Positions 42,566-51,906 of a stretch of DNA of 64,000 bases are shown here, in pieces. This stretch comes from Halobaculum sp. CBA1158 (GTDB taxonomy: Archaea; Halobacteriota; Halobacteria; Halobacteriales; Haloferacaceae), in NCBI RefSeq assembly GCF_021431925.1, contig NZ_CP090371.1, positions 2,108,001 to 2,172,000 on the forward strand, read 5' to 3'. The position numbers and the translations under genes are program-made. The notes below the pieces were generated by a model. The model was not told the origin of the DNA. It saw only the letters and a list, made by a program, of their open reading frames with translations, and did no database searches. Each line of letters opens with the position of its first letter. Positions within the stretch are counted from its first letter, which is position 1.

Positions 42566-43444
42566 TCAGCCGGCGTCCGCGAGCGCCGCGCGGCCGATCG
42601 CGAGCAGGTCGGCGGGGGGTGCCGACTCGAGCCGGTCGTCGCCGGGCACGAGCCGGTGGCGGGGTCTGCCGACGCCGACCGGTTCGCGCTCGGTGTCGAC
42701 GAGGCCCGCGTCGATCAGCCGGGATTTCGCCCGGGCGATCTCGGTCCGGCTGGACAACCCGACCTCCTCGGTCCACTCGCCCAACTCCATCGTCAGGAGA
42801 CGATGGCGCGCCGCCACGAGCGTGCACGTCGCGACCGGACCCACGACGGCGTCACGGGGGAGCGCGTCGGCGGCATCGAGCACCGCCGCGAGCGTCTCGA
42901 CGGCCTCGGGCCACCGGTCGCGAAACGTCGAAAGCAGCGTCGACCGGGCTGGCGTCCCGACCTCGAACACCTGCGCCTCCCGCCACCGTCGGTCGTAGGC
43001 GGCGGCGATGGCGTCGCGCGTCGCGCCGTCGGCGTCGCCGACGGCCGTGAGGGACGCCGGGTCCGGAACGCTCGACCCGTCGGAGTCGTCGTTCGGTGAC
43101 GGGAACGAAACGTTCGCCCAGACCGCGTCGTCTCCGATCGTGAGACTGGCGTCGAGTTCGGTCTCGGTCCTGATCGCGAGGCGGCCGTCGGCGACGGCGT
43201 CGGCCGCGTCCGTCGCCGTCAGGAAGTCGGTAACCGCCTCGGCCGCATCGTCGGGAGAACACAGCAGCCGAACTCGGTCGGTCGCGTCGTCACGAGCGGC
43301 GTCGCTGGCGGCGTCGCCACCGCCGGTGGAACGGTCGGCGAGCCGGCCGACGACAGCGCGCGCGAGCGTCGGGCCGGGCGCGACGACCAGCGCGTCGCCG
43401 GCGACCGCGCGCTCGGCCGCCGTCACGGGGGATCGTGTACTCAC
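42566..43444 (-). CDS. DUF5821 family / TrmB-like transcription regulator-type protein
   Basis: A 292-residue protein from the GTG at 43444. The N-terminal half (1-170) contains 'DALVVAPGPTLARAVVGRLA' and 'VRLLCSPDDAAEAVTDFLTA', resembling the effector domain seen in TrmB-like regulators. The C-terminal half contains 'LTMELGEWTEEVGLSSRTEI' and 'ARAKSRLIDAGLVDTEREPV', a winged helix. I recall this as DUF5821. It probably regulates genes by binding a small ligand; its targets are unknown. 54 bases separate it from the trmI stop on the same strand. Confidence 0.7.
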   Translation of the reverse strand: MSTRSPVTAAERAVAGDALVVAPGPTLARAVVGRLADRSTGGGDAASDAARDDATDRVRLLCSPDDAAEAVTDFLTATDAADAVADGRLAIRTETELDASLTIGDDAVWANVSFPSPNDDSDGSSVPDPASLTAVGDADGATRDAIAAAYDRRWREAQVFEVGTPARSTLLSTFRDRWPEAVETLAAVLDAADALPRDAVVGPVATCTLVAARHRLLTMELGEWTEEVGLSSRTEIARAKSRLIDAGLVDTEREPVGVGRPRHRLVPGDDRLESAPPADLLAIGRAALADAG

Positions 43445-43498
43445 GGAGGAACGTGCGCGACACCCCGACTTTAGTTTTCAGATATCGATCGTTGGTTT

Positions 43499-44242
43499 TC
43501 ACTCGACGACGCGTGCGAACAGGAGGTACCCCGTGTGCCCGACGCCCGCGGTGCTCGGTCGCGTGCCGCGGTCGTCGACGGTGAGTTCGCGCTGGATCGT
43601 CTCGAGCGTCTCCACCTCGCCCAGTCCGACCTCCCGGGCGGCGAGTTCCGTCTCGCGGGCGTCCTCGACGAACGGCGTGTATACGGCGACGTACCCGCCC
43701 GGCACCAACAGGTCGGGCGCGCGCTCGACGGCCGCCGCGGCGTCGGCGGTGTCCAGCGTGAGCAGGTCGAACGACTCCTCCTCGGCGAGGTCGTCGAGGT
43801 GCTCGGTGAGGTCGCCGGCGCGGACGTCGACGCGGTCGCTCACGCCGCCCAGCGCCATGTTCTCGCGAGCGTTCTCGGCGAACTCGGGGTCGATCTCGTA
43901 GGTGGTCACGTCGGCACCGAGGCGACCGAGGTATCCCGAGAGCACCCCGGTTCCGGTGCCGGCATCGAGCACGCGGTCGCCGGCCTGCGCGCCGGTGTGG
44001 CCGATCACGAGTCCGATGTCGCGGGGCATCATCGGCGCGCCGGTGCGCTCGAAGTGATTGAACAGGTCGGGCCCGCGCAGGCGACGCACGTGGAACTCCT
44101 CACCGAGGTGCGTCTCCAGCACGTCGCCGTGGGCGGCGTCCTCCGGAACGTCGAGCACCCCCAAGTCCGTCTGGAGTTCCTCGCCGGGCGCGCGGAGGTA
44201 CTCCCGGTCCGAGTCGACGTGAACGAGAAGGTACGAACTCAC
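43499..44242 (-). CDS. trmI: tRNA (adenine-N1)-methyltransferase, TrmI family
   Basis: A 247-residue SAM-dependent enzyme, starting at GTG 44242. The N-terminal small domain ('[20 protein letters not shown]') is followed by '[23 protein letters not shown]'-type motif I ('[19 protein letters not shown]'), acidic '[19 protein letters not shown]', and '[20 protein letters not shown]'. Archaeal TrmI makes m1A57/58 in the T-loop. The start codon overlaps the stop of nac by four bases (GTGA), so the two proteins are translationally coupled. Confidence 0.9.
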   Translation of the reverse strand: MSSYLLVHVDSDREYLRAPGEELQTDLGVLDVPEDAAHGDVLETHLGEEFHVRRLRGPDLFNHFERTGAPMMPRDIGLVIGHTGAQAGDRVLDAGTGTGVLSGYLGRLGADVTTYEIDPEFAENARENMALGGVSDRVDVRAGDLTEHLDDLAEEESFDLLTLDTADAAAAVERAPDLLVPGGYVAVYTPFVEDARETELAAREVGLGEVETLETIQRELTVDDRGTRPSTAGVGHTGYLLFARVVE

Positions 44243-44640
44243 TCCAGCCGGGAGATGGCCGCCGCGAGGTCGCCGTCCTCGGCTTCGAGTGCCTCTCGCG
44301 CGTCGCCCTCGCTCACGCCGGCGCGGGTCGCGACCAACTGCACGTCGTCGTCCGGGACGCCGTCGTCGTCGCCGGCGGCATCGTCGCTCCCGCCGGCGTC
44401 GCCAGCGGACGCGTCCGCGTCGTCGCCCTCGCCGAGCGCTCGCGTCGTCGGCTCCCCGACGATCTGATACGTCTCCTGGCCCTGGGCGTCCATGCGCGTG
44501 ACCTGCGCGCCGTCGAACACGAGCTCCTCGTCGTCCGTGCGGATGACGACCTCCTCGGCGTCGATCTCGGTCACGTCGATTCCCATCTGCTTCATCATCT
44601 GCTGCATCTTGCGCGGGTTCATCCCGCCGCCTCCGAACAT
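44239..44640 (-). CDS. nac: Nascent polypeptide-associated complex protein (archaeal NAC)
   Basis: A 133-residue ribosome-bound chaperone from ATG 44640. '[20 protein letters not shown]' is the standard archaeal NAC N-terminus; '[20 protein letters not shown]' forms the NAC beta barrel, and the C-terminal UBA domain is '[20 protein letters not shown]'. An Asp/Ala/Gly linker (residues ~70-95) joins them. As a homodimer it shields emerging chains. It is translated just ahead of trmI with overlapping stop/start codons. Confidence 0.93.
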   Translation of the reverse strand: MFGGGGMNPRKMQQMMKQMGIDVTEIDAEEVVIRTDDEELVFDGAQVTRMDAQGQETYQIVGEPTTRALGEGDDADASAGDAGGSDDAAGDDDGVPDDDVQLVATRAGVSEGDAREALEAEDGDLAAAISRLE

Positions 44641-44753
44641 ACCCGAGGCGTCGCTCGCGGCGAGCAAAAGCGTGGCGAACGGCGTCTCGACCCGGTCGGG
44701 CCGCGTCGCCGCGATCCCGGCGTTTCATCACGCCGCCGGCCCTCCGAGTCGGC

Positions 44754-45548
44754 GTGTATCTCTCCCATCAGACCTGGCCGGAACTCGGCGAGTACGTCGC
44801 CGAGGAGTCGCTGGCGGTCGTCCCGCTCGGGTCGACCGAACAGCACGGCCCGCACCTGCCGCTGGCGACGGACCACCTCATCGCCGAGGCGCTCGCGCGC
44901 GAGGCGACCGACCGAACCGGATTCCTCTGTACGCCCCCCGTCAGGATCGCCGTCTCCGAACATCACCGGCAGTTCCACGGCACGATGTGGGTCGACTCCG
45001 GGGTCTTTCGCGACTACGTCGAGAGCCTCTCGCGCAACCTCGCGTACCACGGCGTCGACCGGATCGTGTACGTGAACGCCCACGGCGGCAACGCTCAACA
45101 CCTCCGCGAGGTGGGTCGTCGCCTCCGACGCGACGAGACGGCGTACGCCATCGAGTGGATGTGGGACGAGTCCGTCCCGGATCTCGTCTCGGAGCTCTTC
45201 GAGCACAACGGCCCTCACGGCGGCCCGAAGGAGACGGCGATGGTTATGCACATCGCAGAGGTGCTCGTGCGGACCGACCGGTTGGAGTCGGCCCGAGACG
45301 GCGGCGTCGTCGACCTCGCGGACGCCGATCCTCGGGCGTACGGAGCACGGACCTTCTACGACTCCGCTGACAACTCCGAAAACGGCGTCTTCGGCGACCA
45401 AACGGACGCCACGCCCGAGGCGGGCGCGGAGCTGTTCGAGGCGGCCACCGATCAGCTCGTCCACCTGTTGGAGTGGCTCGACGACCAGCCGTTCGCGGAC
45501 CTCATGCCCGAGTCGCACGTCGACCCGCAGCCGGGCAGCCGGCGATGA
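44754..45548 (+). CDS. Creatininase family amidohydrolase (ArfB-like)
   Basis: A 264-residue metal-dependent hydrolase. Metal ligands are visible in 'VPLGSTEQHGPHLPLATDH' (Glu, His, Asp, His) and 'RIVYVNAHGGNAQHLREVG' (His), with 'GPHGGPKETAMVMHIAEVL' supplying the last Glu. Start at GTG 44754 (MYLSHQTWPELGEYVAEE). In archaea family members include ArfB, which deformylates the pyrimidine made from GTP before ArfC acts; arfC is at 13430 in this window. It overlaps the following hydratase gene by four bases (ATGA). Confidence 0.82.
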   Translation: MYLSHQTWPELGEYVAEESLAVVPLGSTEQHGPHLPLATDHLIAEALAREATDRTGFLCTPPVRIAVSEHHRQFHGTMWVDSGVFRDYVESLSRNLAYHGVDRIVYVNAHGGNAQHLREVGRRLRRDETAYAIEWMWDESVPDLVSELFEHNGPHGGPKETAMVMHIAEVLVRTDRLESARDGGVVDLADADPRAYGARTFYDSADNSENGVFGDQTDATPEAGAELFEAATDQLVHLLEWLDDQPFADLMPESHVDPQPGSRR

Positions 45549-46327
45549 GCGACCGCGACGGCGGCGACTTGGCGGCGGCGCTCGCGGCGGCACACGCGAA
45601 CGCGTCGGCGGTCGACCCCGCGGCGCTCGGCGGGTCCGGCCCGCCGGCGACGCTCGCCGAGGGGTACCGCGTGCAGACACGGCTCGTCGACCGCCTCGCC
45701 GCCGACCGCGGCAACCCGGTCGGATACAAGATCGGGTTCACAAACGAGCGCGTTCGTGCGGATCTCGCGGTCGGCGAACCGGGATACGGCCGTCTGCTCG
45801 GGGGAACGGTCCGCGACGCGACCGCCGTCGACGGCCCCGTCTCGGTCGCCTCCGAGGAGTTCGTCGGCCTCCGGATCGAACCGGAGATCGCGTTCCGACT
45901 CGGCGGTGACCTCCCGTCGGACGCCGACCGCGACCGCGCCCGCGACGCGGTCGCGACGGTTCACCCCGCGATCGAGTTGGTCGACAGCCGAACCGGGTGG
46001 GAGTTCGACGCGCCGCTGGCGGTCGCGGACAACTGCCTCGACGCGGGACTCGTCCTCGGCGACGGAACCGACCCCGACGGGCTACCGCTGGGCGAGGAGT
46101 CGGTGACGCTCCGGATCGACGGCGAGCGAGTCGACTCGGGCGTCGGTGCCGACGTACTCGGCCATCCACTTGCGGCGCTGGCGTGGCTGGCGGACGCCGT
46201 CGACGGGCTCCCGGCGGGCGCGCTCGTCTCCACCGGATCGCTGACAGCGCCGCGGTCGGTCGCCCCGGGGGAGACGGCGACCGCGACGTTCGCGTCGCTC
46301 GGGCGCGTCGGACTGCGCGTCCGGTAG
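45545..46327 (+). CDS. 2-keto-4-pentenoate hydratase-like protein (FAH superfamily)
   Basis: A 260-residue protein of the MhpD/2-oxopent-4-enoate hydratase group of the fumarylacetoacetase superfamily. 'LAEGYRVQTRLVDRLAADRG' and 'NPVGYKIGFTNERVRADLAV' are family hallmarks. 'FVGLRIEPEIAFRLGGDLP' provides the Glu metal ligands (E-x-E), and 'VHPAIELVDSRTGWEF' supplies the last. Such enzymes hydrate 2-hydroxydienoates from aromatic meta-cleavage, but no other genes of that route are present. Translational coupling with the creatininase-like gene suggests a shared pathway I cannot name. Confidence 0.85.
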   Translation: MSDRDGGDLAAALAAAHANASAVDPAALGGSGPPATLAEGYRVQTRLVDRLAADRGNPVGYKIGFTNERVRADLAVGEPGYGRLLGGTVRDATAVDGPVSVASEEFVGLRIEPEIAFRLGGDLPSDADRDRARDAVATVHPAIELVDSRTGWEFDAPLAVADNCLDAGLVLGDGTDPDGLPLGEESVTLRIDGERVDSGVGADVLGHPLAALAWLADAVDGLPAGALVSTGSLTAPRSVAPGETATATFASLGRVGLRVR

Positions 46328-46496
46328 TGGCGAACAGGCGACCCCGCTCTCGGCGTCGCGTCCGGCGTGTGCCGGGCGCTTGCTGCGGTCTCCTCGGTCG
46401 ACCGCGCGCGCCGTCGGGTCGCACACCCGCGTCCCGGCGCGCCGTCGTCGTCAGTACACACCGCGGGTGGTCCCGCCTTCGGGTATAAACTCTCGT
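46328..46496 (-). other. Intergenic conserved element, copy 2
   Basis: The gap between the hydratase gene and the O-methyltransferase gene (convergent) holds the second copy of the element at 13321-13440. Exact shared blocks include GTGGCGAACAGGCGAC at its left end and GTCGTCAGTACAC plus AACTCTCGT at its right end. It has about 45 extra bases in the middle (roughly 46380-46420). On the minus strand it begins about 25 bases after the methyltransferase stop, the same arrangement as copy 1 after ArfC. No open frame is conserved between the two. Confidence 0.6.
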
Positions 46497-46520
46497 CTCG
46501 TGTGACTCACTCGACGCGAC

Positions 46521-47219
46521 TCACTCGACGCGCGTGCTCACCGCCAGCCCGGAGCCGACGGGCAGCACCGCCGTCTCGAACGCGTCGTCGTCGCGAACGG
46601 TGTCGAGGTAGTCGGCGATACCCCGGGTCTGATCGTTCGCCGTCGCCAGCGCGGCCCCGGGGTTCTCGGCGTCCTCGGCCGTGTCGTCGCCGGCGGCGAC
46701 GCCCTCGGCGTGCGCCAGCAGCGCGTCGAAGTCGATCGGCCCTCGCATGACGTTGTCCGCGGCGACGACGCCGCCGGGCGAGAGTTTGTCGCGGACGGCG
46801 CGAAAGGCGTCGGCGTAGCGCTCCTTCTGGTGGTCGATCAGGACGGCGTCGAACGGCCCGTCGTAGCGGTCGATCGTCTCCATGGCGTCGCCGTCCTCGA
46901 AGACGCACCGGTCCGCCAGCCCCGCTTCGGTCATGAACTCCCGGCCCTGGTCGAGTTCGTCGGCGTCGAACTCGGTGAGGATCACGCGGTCCGCGCCGCC
47001 GCGGAGGAACCACGACGCGGAGTAGCCGAACCCCGATCCGAACTCGAAGACGGTGTCGGCGTCGGTGAGTCGCGCGAGCAGTCGGAGCACGGCTCCCGAT
47101 TCGGGGCCGATGTTCGGGAAGTCGTGGTCGGCGGCGAACGCGGCCATCCGTTCTTGTACCTCGATGTGTCCGGGTCCGGACGCGCGGACGAATCGGGAGA
47201 CATCCTCGGGGAGCACCAT
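46521..47219 (-). CDS. O-methyltransferase, class I SAM-dependent
   Basis: A 232-residue enzyme of the caffeoyl-CoA/catechol O-methyltransferase group, starting at ATG 47219. 'DADTVFEFGSGFGYSASWFL' is the SAM motif I near residues 53-72. 'GPFDAVLIDHQKERYADAFR' carries the Asp metal ligand and 'LSPGGVVAADNVMRG' the following Asp-Asn pair typical for Mg-dependent catechol methyltransferases. The natural substrate is unknown. Its end lies 193 bases before the hydratase gene, a gap filled by the second copy of the conserved element. Confidence 0.9.
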   Translation of the reverse strand: MVLPEDVSRFVRASGPGHIEVQERMAAFAADHDFPNIGPESGAVLRLLARLTDADTVFEFGSGFGYSASWFLRGGADRVILTEFDADELDQGREFMTEAGLADRCVFEDGDAMETIDRYDGPFDAVLIDHQKERYADAFRAVRDKLSPGGVVAADNVMRGPIDFDALLAHAEGVAAGDDTAEDAENPGAALATANDQTRGIADYLDTVRDDDAFETAVLPVGSGLAVSTRVE

Positions 47220-47277
47220 GCCGACAGGTGGTGTTGCCGACACGGTATGTCTTCGGGAGGGCCGATCCAGTTTCTCG

Positions 47278-48219
47278 TCAGGGCCTCCGTGGGTTGGTCT
47301 TGTTCACGTGACCCGGTCTCGTACCTTGAAACAGGAGATCGACCGGACTAGCCGTGAACGGGACGAGCCCGCGCGTTACCACGCCGGAGAAGGCCGCGAT
47401 CGTCACGAGCGACTCGCTCGCGTCGAACGGCGCGAACAGCAGCACGATCACGGACACCGGGAGGAGCCACACGAACATGTGCCGACGGACGGACTGACCG
47501 TTCAACGGGTCCGATATCATGACCAGGAGTCCAGTTAGCGGTGTCCACACGCCGGCGTTGGAGACGAACCCCGCGCCGCCGAACAGGGTCGCCACGCCCG
47601 CCGGGACAAGGCCGATCGCCGCCCCGAGGAGGAAGAACCCGAACAGGAACGCGCTCGATCCGAGCCGCCAGATCACGATCGCAGGGCCGATCAGCACGGC
47701 CGGGAGAAAGAGACTGGAGCCGTACGCGTACGTCTGTGTGATCGCGAGAGCGACGATACCGATGACGACGACATCGATCACCGATCGCGTCGGTGCGGCC
47801 GCGAACAGGCGTGGCAACGTCCCAACGAACGCCGCCGCCGCAGCCACGAGCATGACGCCGGCACCGGACCGGATCGCAGGCTGTTCGATCAGGGGAAACA
47901 GGACGGCCATGAACGCCGCGACGACGGCGAACAGGACGAACGTCTGAACCGTGACCCGGAGCGGCGGAACGGCGTCGTCGGGAGGAAGCGGATACGTCCG
48001 GTACAGCGCGATGGCGAAGACGACGAGCGGAACGACGAGGATCGTCCCCAGGAGCGACGTGTCGTCGAACACGGCCGAGACGGTCGCAGCCGGGGGCGTC
48101 CCCGGCAGTCCCGTCGCGACGAGCGCCGCCACGGCGATCGCGACGAATCCGAGGACACGCCCGTACGCCCTCGCCAGTTGGCCGGCGATCCGTTTCCACC
48201 CGGGCTGTCTCGAATACAT
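47278..48219 (-). CDS. Polytopic membrane protein of unknown family
   Basis: A 313-residue protein with about eight to nine hydrophobic segments ('LGFVAIAVAALVATGL', 'LGTILVVPLVVFAIALYR', 'FVLFAVVAAFMAVLFPLI', 'AGVMLVAAAAAFVGTL', 'VIDVVVIGIVALAITQTYAY', further pairs to about residue 285). The last 30 residues are polar. Not recognised; no transport motif is visible. Its ATG (48219) lies two bases after the stop of the upstream Tat-signal protein gene, so both are one operon. The A/T content is a little higher than in nearby housekeeping genes. Confidence 0.8.
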   Translation of the reverse strand: MYSRQPGWKRIAGQLARAYGRVLGFVAIAVAALVATGLPGTPPAATVSAVFDDTSLLGTILVVPLVVFAIALYRTYPLPPDDAVPPLRVTVQTFVLFAVVAAFMAVLFPLIEQPAIRSGAGVMLVAAAAAFVGTLPRLFAAAPTRSVIDVVVIGIVALAITQTYAYGSSLFLPAVLIGPAIVIWRLGSSAFLFGFFLLGAAIGLVPAGVATLFGGAGFVSNAGVWTPLTGLLVMISDPLNGQSVRRHMFVWLLPVSVIVLLFAPFDASESLVTIAAFSGVVTRGLVPFTASPVDLLFQGTRPGHVNKTNPRRP

Positions 48220-48221
48220 GG

Positions 48222-49463
48222 TTATCTGAACGCCGGTGGGTGCTGGAACAGGGTGGCAACGAACGCCGCGATCCCGGCCATGACGACCGTCGATACGCCG
48301 TGGATCTCCCCCGTCGCGTGGCGACGCTCCTCGAATCCGGCCATGAGCGTCGACTTCCGTTCGCCGCTTCGTTCGCTTGCCCGTGAGAGGGGATCGGTCG
48401 TCGCACGGACGCTGTCACGGAACGACGCGATCGGATCGGCGTACGAGACGAGGGTGTCGAGGAGGTCGTCGAATCCGGACTCGACCGTGTCGACGACCTC
48501 GACCAGGTCCTCCTCGGGCACTCCGGAGGGTGCCTCCTCGATGAGCGCCTCGATCCCGCCGGCAACCACGTCGATCGCCTCCCGTGTTCGATCCCTCGCC
48601 TCGATGATCTCCCCGTAGATCGCTCCCGTCTCGCGTGCGAGTGAGTTGGTCGTCGTCGTCTCCTCCCGGAGCCGACGGGAGAACGACTCCGAAAAGTAGT
48701 CGTCCGGCCGTTCGGAGAACGGACCGACTGGACTGAGCAACGACGCCAGCGACGTGAGCGCGTCGATGGCCGCCTCCGCCGCCTCCGTCCACGGTTCGAC
48801 TCGCTCGTGCACCGCCTCGATCAGTTCGTACGCTCGCTGGACGTTGGGATACGCTCGCGTCAGGAGTTGCCACGCGTCGACGCTCGCGTCTCCGCTTCCG
48901 ATCCGAAGCGATCGGAGTCGCTCGCGGACGTCGAGGACGGTCTCCAGCGCGGCCTCGACCCGCACGAACACCTCGGCAGTCTCGGCGGTCCGGTCCCGAA
49001 ATGCGGCGAGGTCTTCGGAGATGTCCGGAGAAAGTTCCGTTTCGACGCCGACGCGCCAGGCTCGACGGTGGATGTACGGCTCGACGGACTCGGCGTCGCG
49101 GATCTTCCCGTCCGGGCCGTACAGTTCGATCCCGGCGAGGCCGGTCAGCCCCGTTTCGCTCTCGATCCGATAGATGCTCGCGGTCGTCCCGTCGTGAGTC
49201 ACGTCGGCGACGTGAACGGGCGAGCGATCGAGGAACTGCTGCTGTGGGGGGTACGCCGGCGTGCTCGACTCGGCGGGCGTGGTCGGTGTCGACCCGCCGT
49301 CCTGACTGGCGACCGCCGGGGTGGCAGCTAACGCCCCCACGGCGATGACACCGGTCGTCGTCACGACTCCCCGACGTGTCGTTGCTGGCGGGGAGTTGCC
49401 GGCCGCGGAGGGACTGTCCTCGAGAGGCCGGCCTCGGTTACCCTCGCCCTTCGATCCTGTCAT
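48222..49463 (-). CDS. Tat-exported helical protein of unknown family
   Basis: A 413-residue protein from the ATG at 49463. The N-terminus has a twin-arginine-like signal (PATTRRGVVTTTGVIAVGAL), followed by a Thr/Ser/Pro linker and a beta-rich part ('VHVADVTHDGTTASIYRIES'). The rest (~120-380) is strongly helical with many Glu/Arg heptads ('FVRVEAALETVLDVRERLRS', 'AYELIEAVHERVEPWTEAAE') and probably coiled-coil, ending in a hydrophobic C-terminal segment 'STVVMAGIAAFVATLF'. No family is recognised. It is co-transcribed with the polytopic membrane protein gene. Confidence 0.75.
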   Translation of the reverse strand: MTGSKGEGNRGRPLEDSPSAAGNSPPATTRRGVVTTTGVIAVGALAATPAVASQDGGSTPTTPAESSTPAYPPQQQFLDRSPVHVADVTHDGTTASIYRIESETGLTGLAGIELYGPDGKIRDAESVEPYIHRRAWRVGVETELSPDISEDLAAFRDRTAETAEVFVRVEAALETVLDVRERLRSLRIGSGDASVDAWQLLTRAYPNVQRAYELIEAVHERVEPWTEAAEAAIDALTSLASLLSPVGPFSERPDDYFSESFSRRLREETTTTNSLARETGAIYGEIIEARDRTREAIDVVAGGIEALIEEAPSGVPEEDLVEVVDTVESGFDDLLDTLVSYADPIASFRDSVRATTDPLSRASERSGERKSTLMAGFEERRHATGEIHGVSTVVMAGIAAFVATLFQHPPAFR

Positions 49464-49538
49464 TCCGGATCACGTCGACTCGGGTCTGCTCGTCGAGTGT
49501 TCGGCACTTGAACGTATCGGGCGAACCGGACGGCGCGG

Positions 49539-50009
49539 TTACGTCGAGGGACCGACCAAGTATCCACCCAACACGAGCAGGACGAAGCCGATCACGGCGG
49601 CGGCGGTGTAGAACGTTCCCGCGTCGCGTCCGGCGGTCCGGACCTTGTTCTGTTCGAGCGCCGACCGGACCTTGCTCCCGGCGACCTCGACGAGCCCGGT
49701 CATCACGACCCACAGCGCGAGCATCGTGAGCACGACGTGCCCGCGCGGCGGCGTGAACAGCCCTTCGGCACCGTACACCGTCGCGGCCATGTGGCCGCCG
49801 GTGGCGAGGAACACGAGCGCGCCGACCCGCGTGATCGTCGAGACGCCCGAGACGACGCCGCCGAGGAGTTCGGAGCTCACGTCGCCGGCTTTCGCGAGCG
49901 GGATCACCTTCCAGGCGGTGAGGACGACCGCGCCGACCCAGAGGCCGGCAAACAGCGTGTGAAAGACGTACGCCGCGGTGAGCGCGGCCTGCATCGGAGC
50001 GACTTGCAT
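49539..50009 (-). CDS. CopD-like four-helix membrane protein
   Basis: A 156-residue membrane protein from ATG 50009 (an ATG at 50036 is also possible, but a TATA-like ATTTATG at 50033-50039 fits a leaderless start at 50009). Four hydrophobic helices are visible: '[20 protein letters not shown]', '[17 protein letters not shown]', '[20 protein letters not shown]' and '[20 protein letters not shown]'. The paired His and Trp positions resemble CopD/DUF2269-type proteins. No function can be given. It diverges from the methylmalonyl-CoA mutase gene with a 142-base gap. Confidence 0.7.
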   Translation of the reverse strand: MQVAPMQAALTAAYVFHTLFAGLWVGAVVLTAWKVIPLAKAGDVSSELLGGVVSGVSTITRVGALVFLATGGHMAATVYGAEGLFTPPRGHVVLTMLALWVVMTGLVEVAGSKVRSALEQNKVRTAGRDAGTFYTAAAVIGFVLLVLGGYLVGPST

Positions 50010-50151
50010 GGACAGTTCCAGCGGCGGGACCCACATAAATCCCGACACGACGCGGCGTCGCCGCCGCGGCGACGCCGGGTGCGGTGCCGTCCGCCCCGCG
50101 GTCGGGGTCGCCTCCAGTCCGCTTAAGCCCGGGGCGCGAGATGTATCGGTC

Positions 50152-51831
50152 ATGTTCGACCCGGACGATCTCGAAGCGATCCGCGAGGGGAAGCGGGAGT
50201 GGGAGGAGGAGACCCTCTCCCCGACCCTCGACCGGTTCGGGGAGCGCGAGGAGGAGTTCAGGACCGACACCGGGGGACAGGAGGTAAAGCGGCTGTACAC
50301 GCCCGACGACGTGTCCGACCTCGAGTACGAGGAGGACGTGGGCTTCCCCGGCGAGGAGCCGTACACCCGCGGCGTCTACCCGACGATGCACCGCGGCCGG
50401 CTGTGGACCATGCGGCAGTACGCCGGGATGGGCACCGCCGCCGAGACGAACGAGCGGTTCCAGTACCTCATCGATCAGGGCTCCTCCGGGCTGTCGATGG
50501 CGTTCGATCTCCCGACGCAGATGGGCTACGACTCCGACGCCAAGATGGCCGCCGGCGAGGTCGGGAAGTCCGGCGTCGCCATCGACTCGCTGGAGGACTT
50601 CGAGCGCGTGTTCGACGACATCCCGCTGGACGAGGTCTCCACGTCGATGACGATCAACGCGCCGGCCGCGGTCCTGCTGGCGATGTACGTCGCCGTCGGG
50701 GACCGACAGGGCGTCGACCGCGAGGAGTTGCGCGGCACCATCCAGAACGACATCATGAAGGAGTACATCGCGCGCAACCTCTACATCTACCCCCCCGAAG
50801 AGTCCATGCGGCTGATCACCGACATCTTCGCCTTCTGCGCCGAGGAGACGCCGAACTTCAACACCATCTCCATCTCGGGGTACCACATCCGCGAGGCCGG
50901 CTCGACCGCGGCCCAGGAGATCGCGTTCACGCTCGGCAACGGCATCGAGTACGTGCAGGCGGCCGTCGACGCCGGCCTCGACGTGGACGAGTTCGCGCCG
51001 CAGCTGTCCTTCTTCTTCAACGCCCACAACAACATCCTTGAGGAGGTCGCGAAGTTCCGCGCGGCCCGCCGGATGTGGGCGACGATCATGGAAGAGCGCT
51101 TCGGCGCGGAGAACCCCAAGTCGAAGCAGCTGAAGTTCCACACCCAGACCGCCGGCTCGACGCTGACGGCCCAACAGATCGAGAACAACGTCGTCCGCGT
51201 CGGCTACCAGGCGCTGGCGGCCGTCCTCGGCGGCACCCAGTCGCTCCACACGAACGGGAAAGACGAGGCGCTGTCGCTGCCGACCGAGGAGTCCGTCCGC
51301 ACCGCTCTCCGGACCCAGCAGATCCTCGCGCACGAGTCGGGCGCGGCCGACACCATCGATCCCCTCGCCGGGAGCTACTACGTCGAGAGTCTCACCGACG
51401 GCATCGAGGAGGACGCCTTCGAGATCCTCGAGGAGGTCGACCGTCGCGGCGGAATGCTCGACGCCGTCGACAGCCAGTGGGTCCAGCGCCAGATCCAGGA
51501 CACCGCGTTCGAGCGTCAGCGCGAGATCGAGGAGGGCGAACGGATCATCGTCGGCGTCAACGAGTTCGAGGTCGAGGAGGAGGAGAAACACGTCGACCTC
51601 GAGGACGTCTCCGAGGAGGAGGAGCAGGCCCAGATCGACCGCGTCGATGCGGTTCGCGACGACCGCGACGACGAGGCCGTCGAGGACGCGCTCGCCTCGC
51701 TGCGCGACGCCTGTCGCGGCGACGCGAACGTGATGCCCCCGATCATCGACGCCGTGAAGGCGTACGCCACGGTCGGCGAGATCTGCGACGTGATGCGCGA
51801 GGAGTTCGGCGAGTACAAGCCGGGGCAGTAG
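50152..51831 (+). CDS. Methylmalonyl-CoA mutase, large (substrate-binding) subunit
   Basis: A 559-residue TIM-barrel subunit from ATG 50152. '[20 protein letters not shown]', '[20 protein letters not shown]', '[20 protein letters not shown]' and '[20 protein letters not shown]' are family signatures including substrate CoA contacts. The B12-binding domain is absent, as in archaea where it is a separate subunit. It converts methylmalonyl-CoA to succinyl-CoA in propionyl-CoA breakdown. The epimerase gene lies 2.4 kb downstream, separated by an unrelated minus-strand pair. Confidence 0.95.
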   Translation: MFDPDDLEAIREGKREWEEETLSPTLDRFGEREEEFRTDTGGQEVKRLYTPDDVSDLEYEEDVGFPGEEPYTRGVYPTMHRGRLWTMRQYAGMGTAAETNERFQYLIDQGSSGLSMAFDLPTQMGYDSDAKMAAGEVGKSGVAIDSLEDFERVFDDIPLDEVSTSMTINAPAAVLLAMYVAVGDRQGVDREELRGTIQNDIMKEYIARNLYIYPPEESMRLITDIFAFCAEETPNFNTISISGYHIREAGSTAAQEIAFTLGNGIEYVQAAVDAGLDVDEFAPQLSFFFNAHNNILEEVAKFRAARRMWATIMEERFGAENPKSKQLKFHTQTAGSTLTAQQIENNVVRVGYQALAAVLGGTQSLHTNGKDEALSLPTEESVRTALRTQQILAHESGAADTIDPLAGSYYVESLTDGIEEDAFEILEEVDRRGGMLDAVDSQWVQRQIQDTAFERQREIEEGERIIVGVNEFEVEEEEKHVDLEDVSEEEEQAQIDRVDAVRDDRDDEAVEDALASLRDACRGDANVMPPIIDAVKAYATVGEICDVMREEFGEYKPGQ

Positions 51832-51906
51832 GTCGGAGACGCCGACGGCGACGACGGTACCGCCGACCGCGACGGCGACGACGCCGCTCGGTCCGGTCGC
51901 CCCCGG

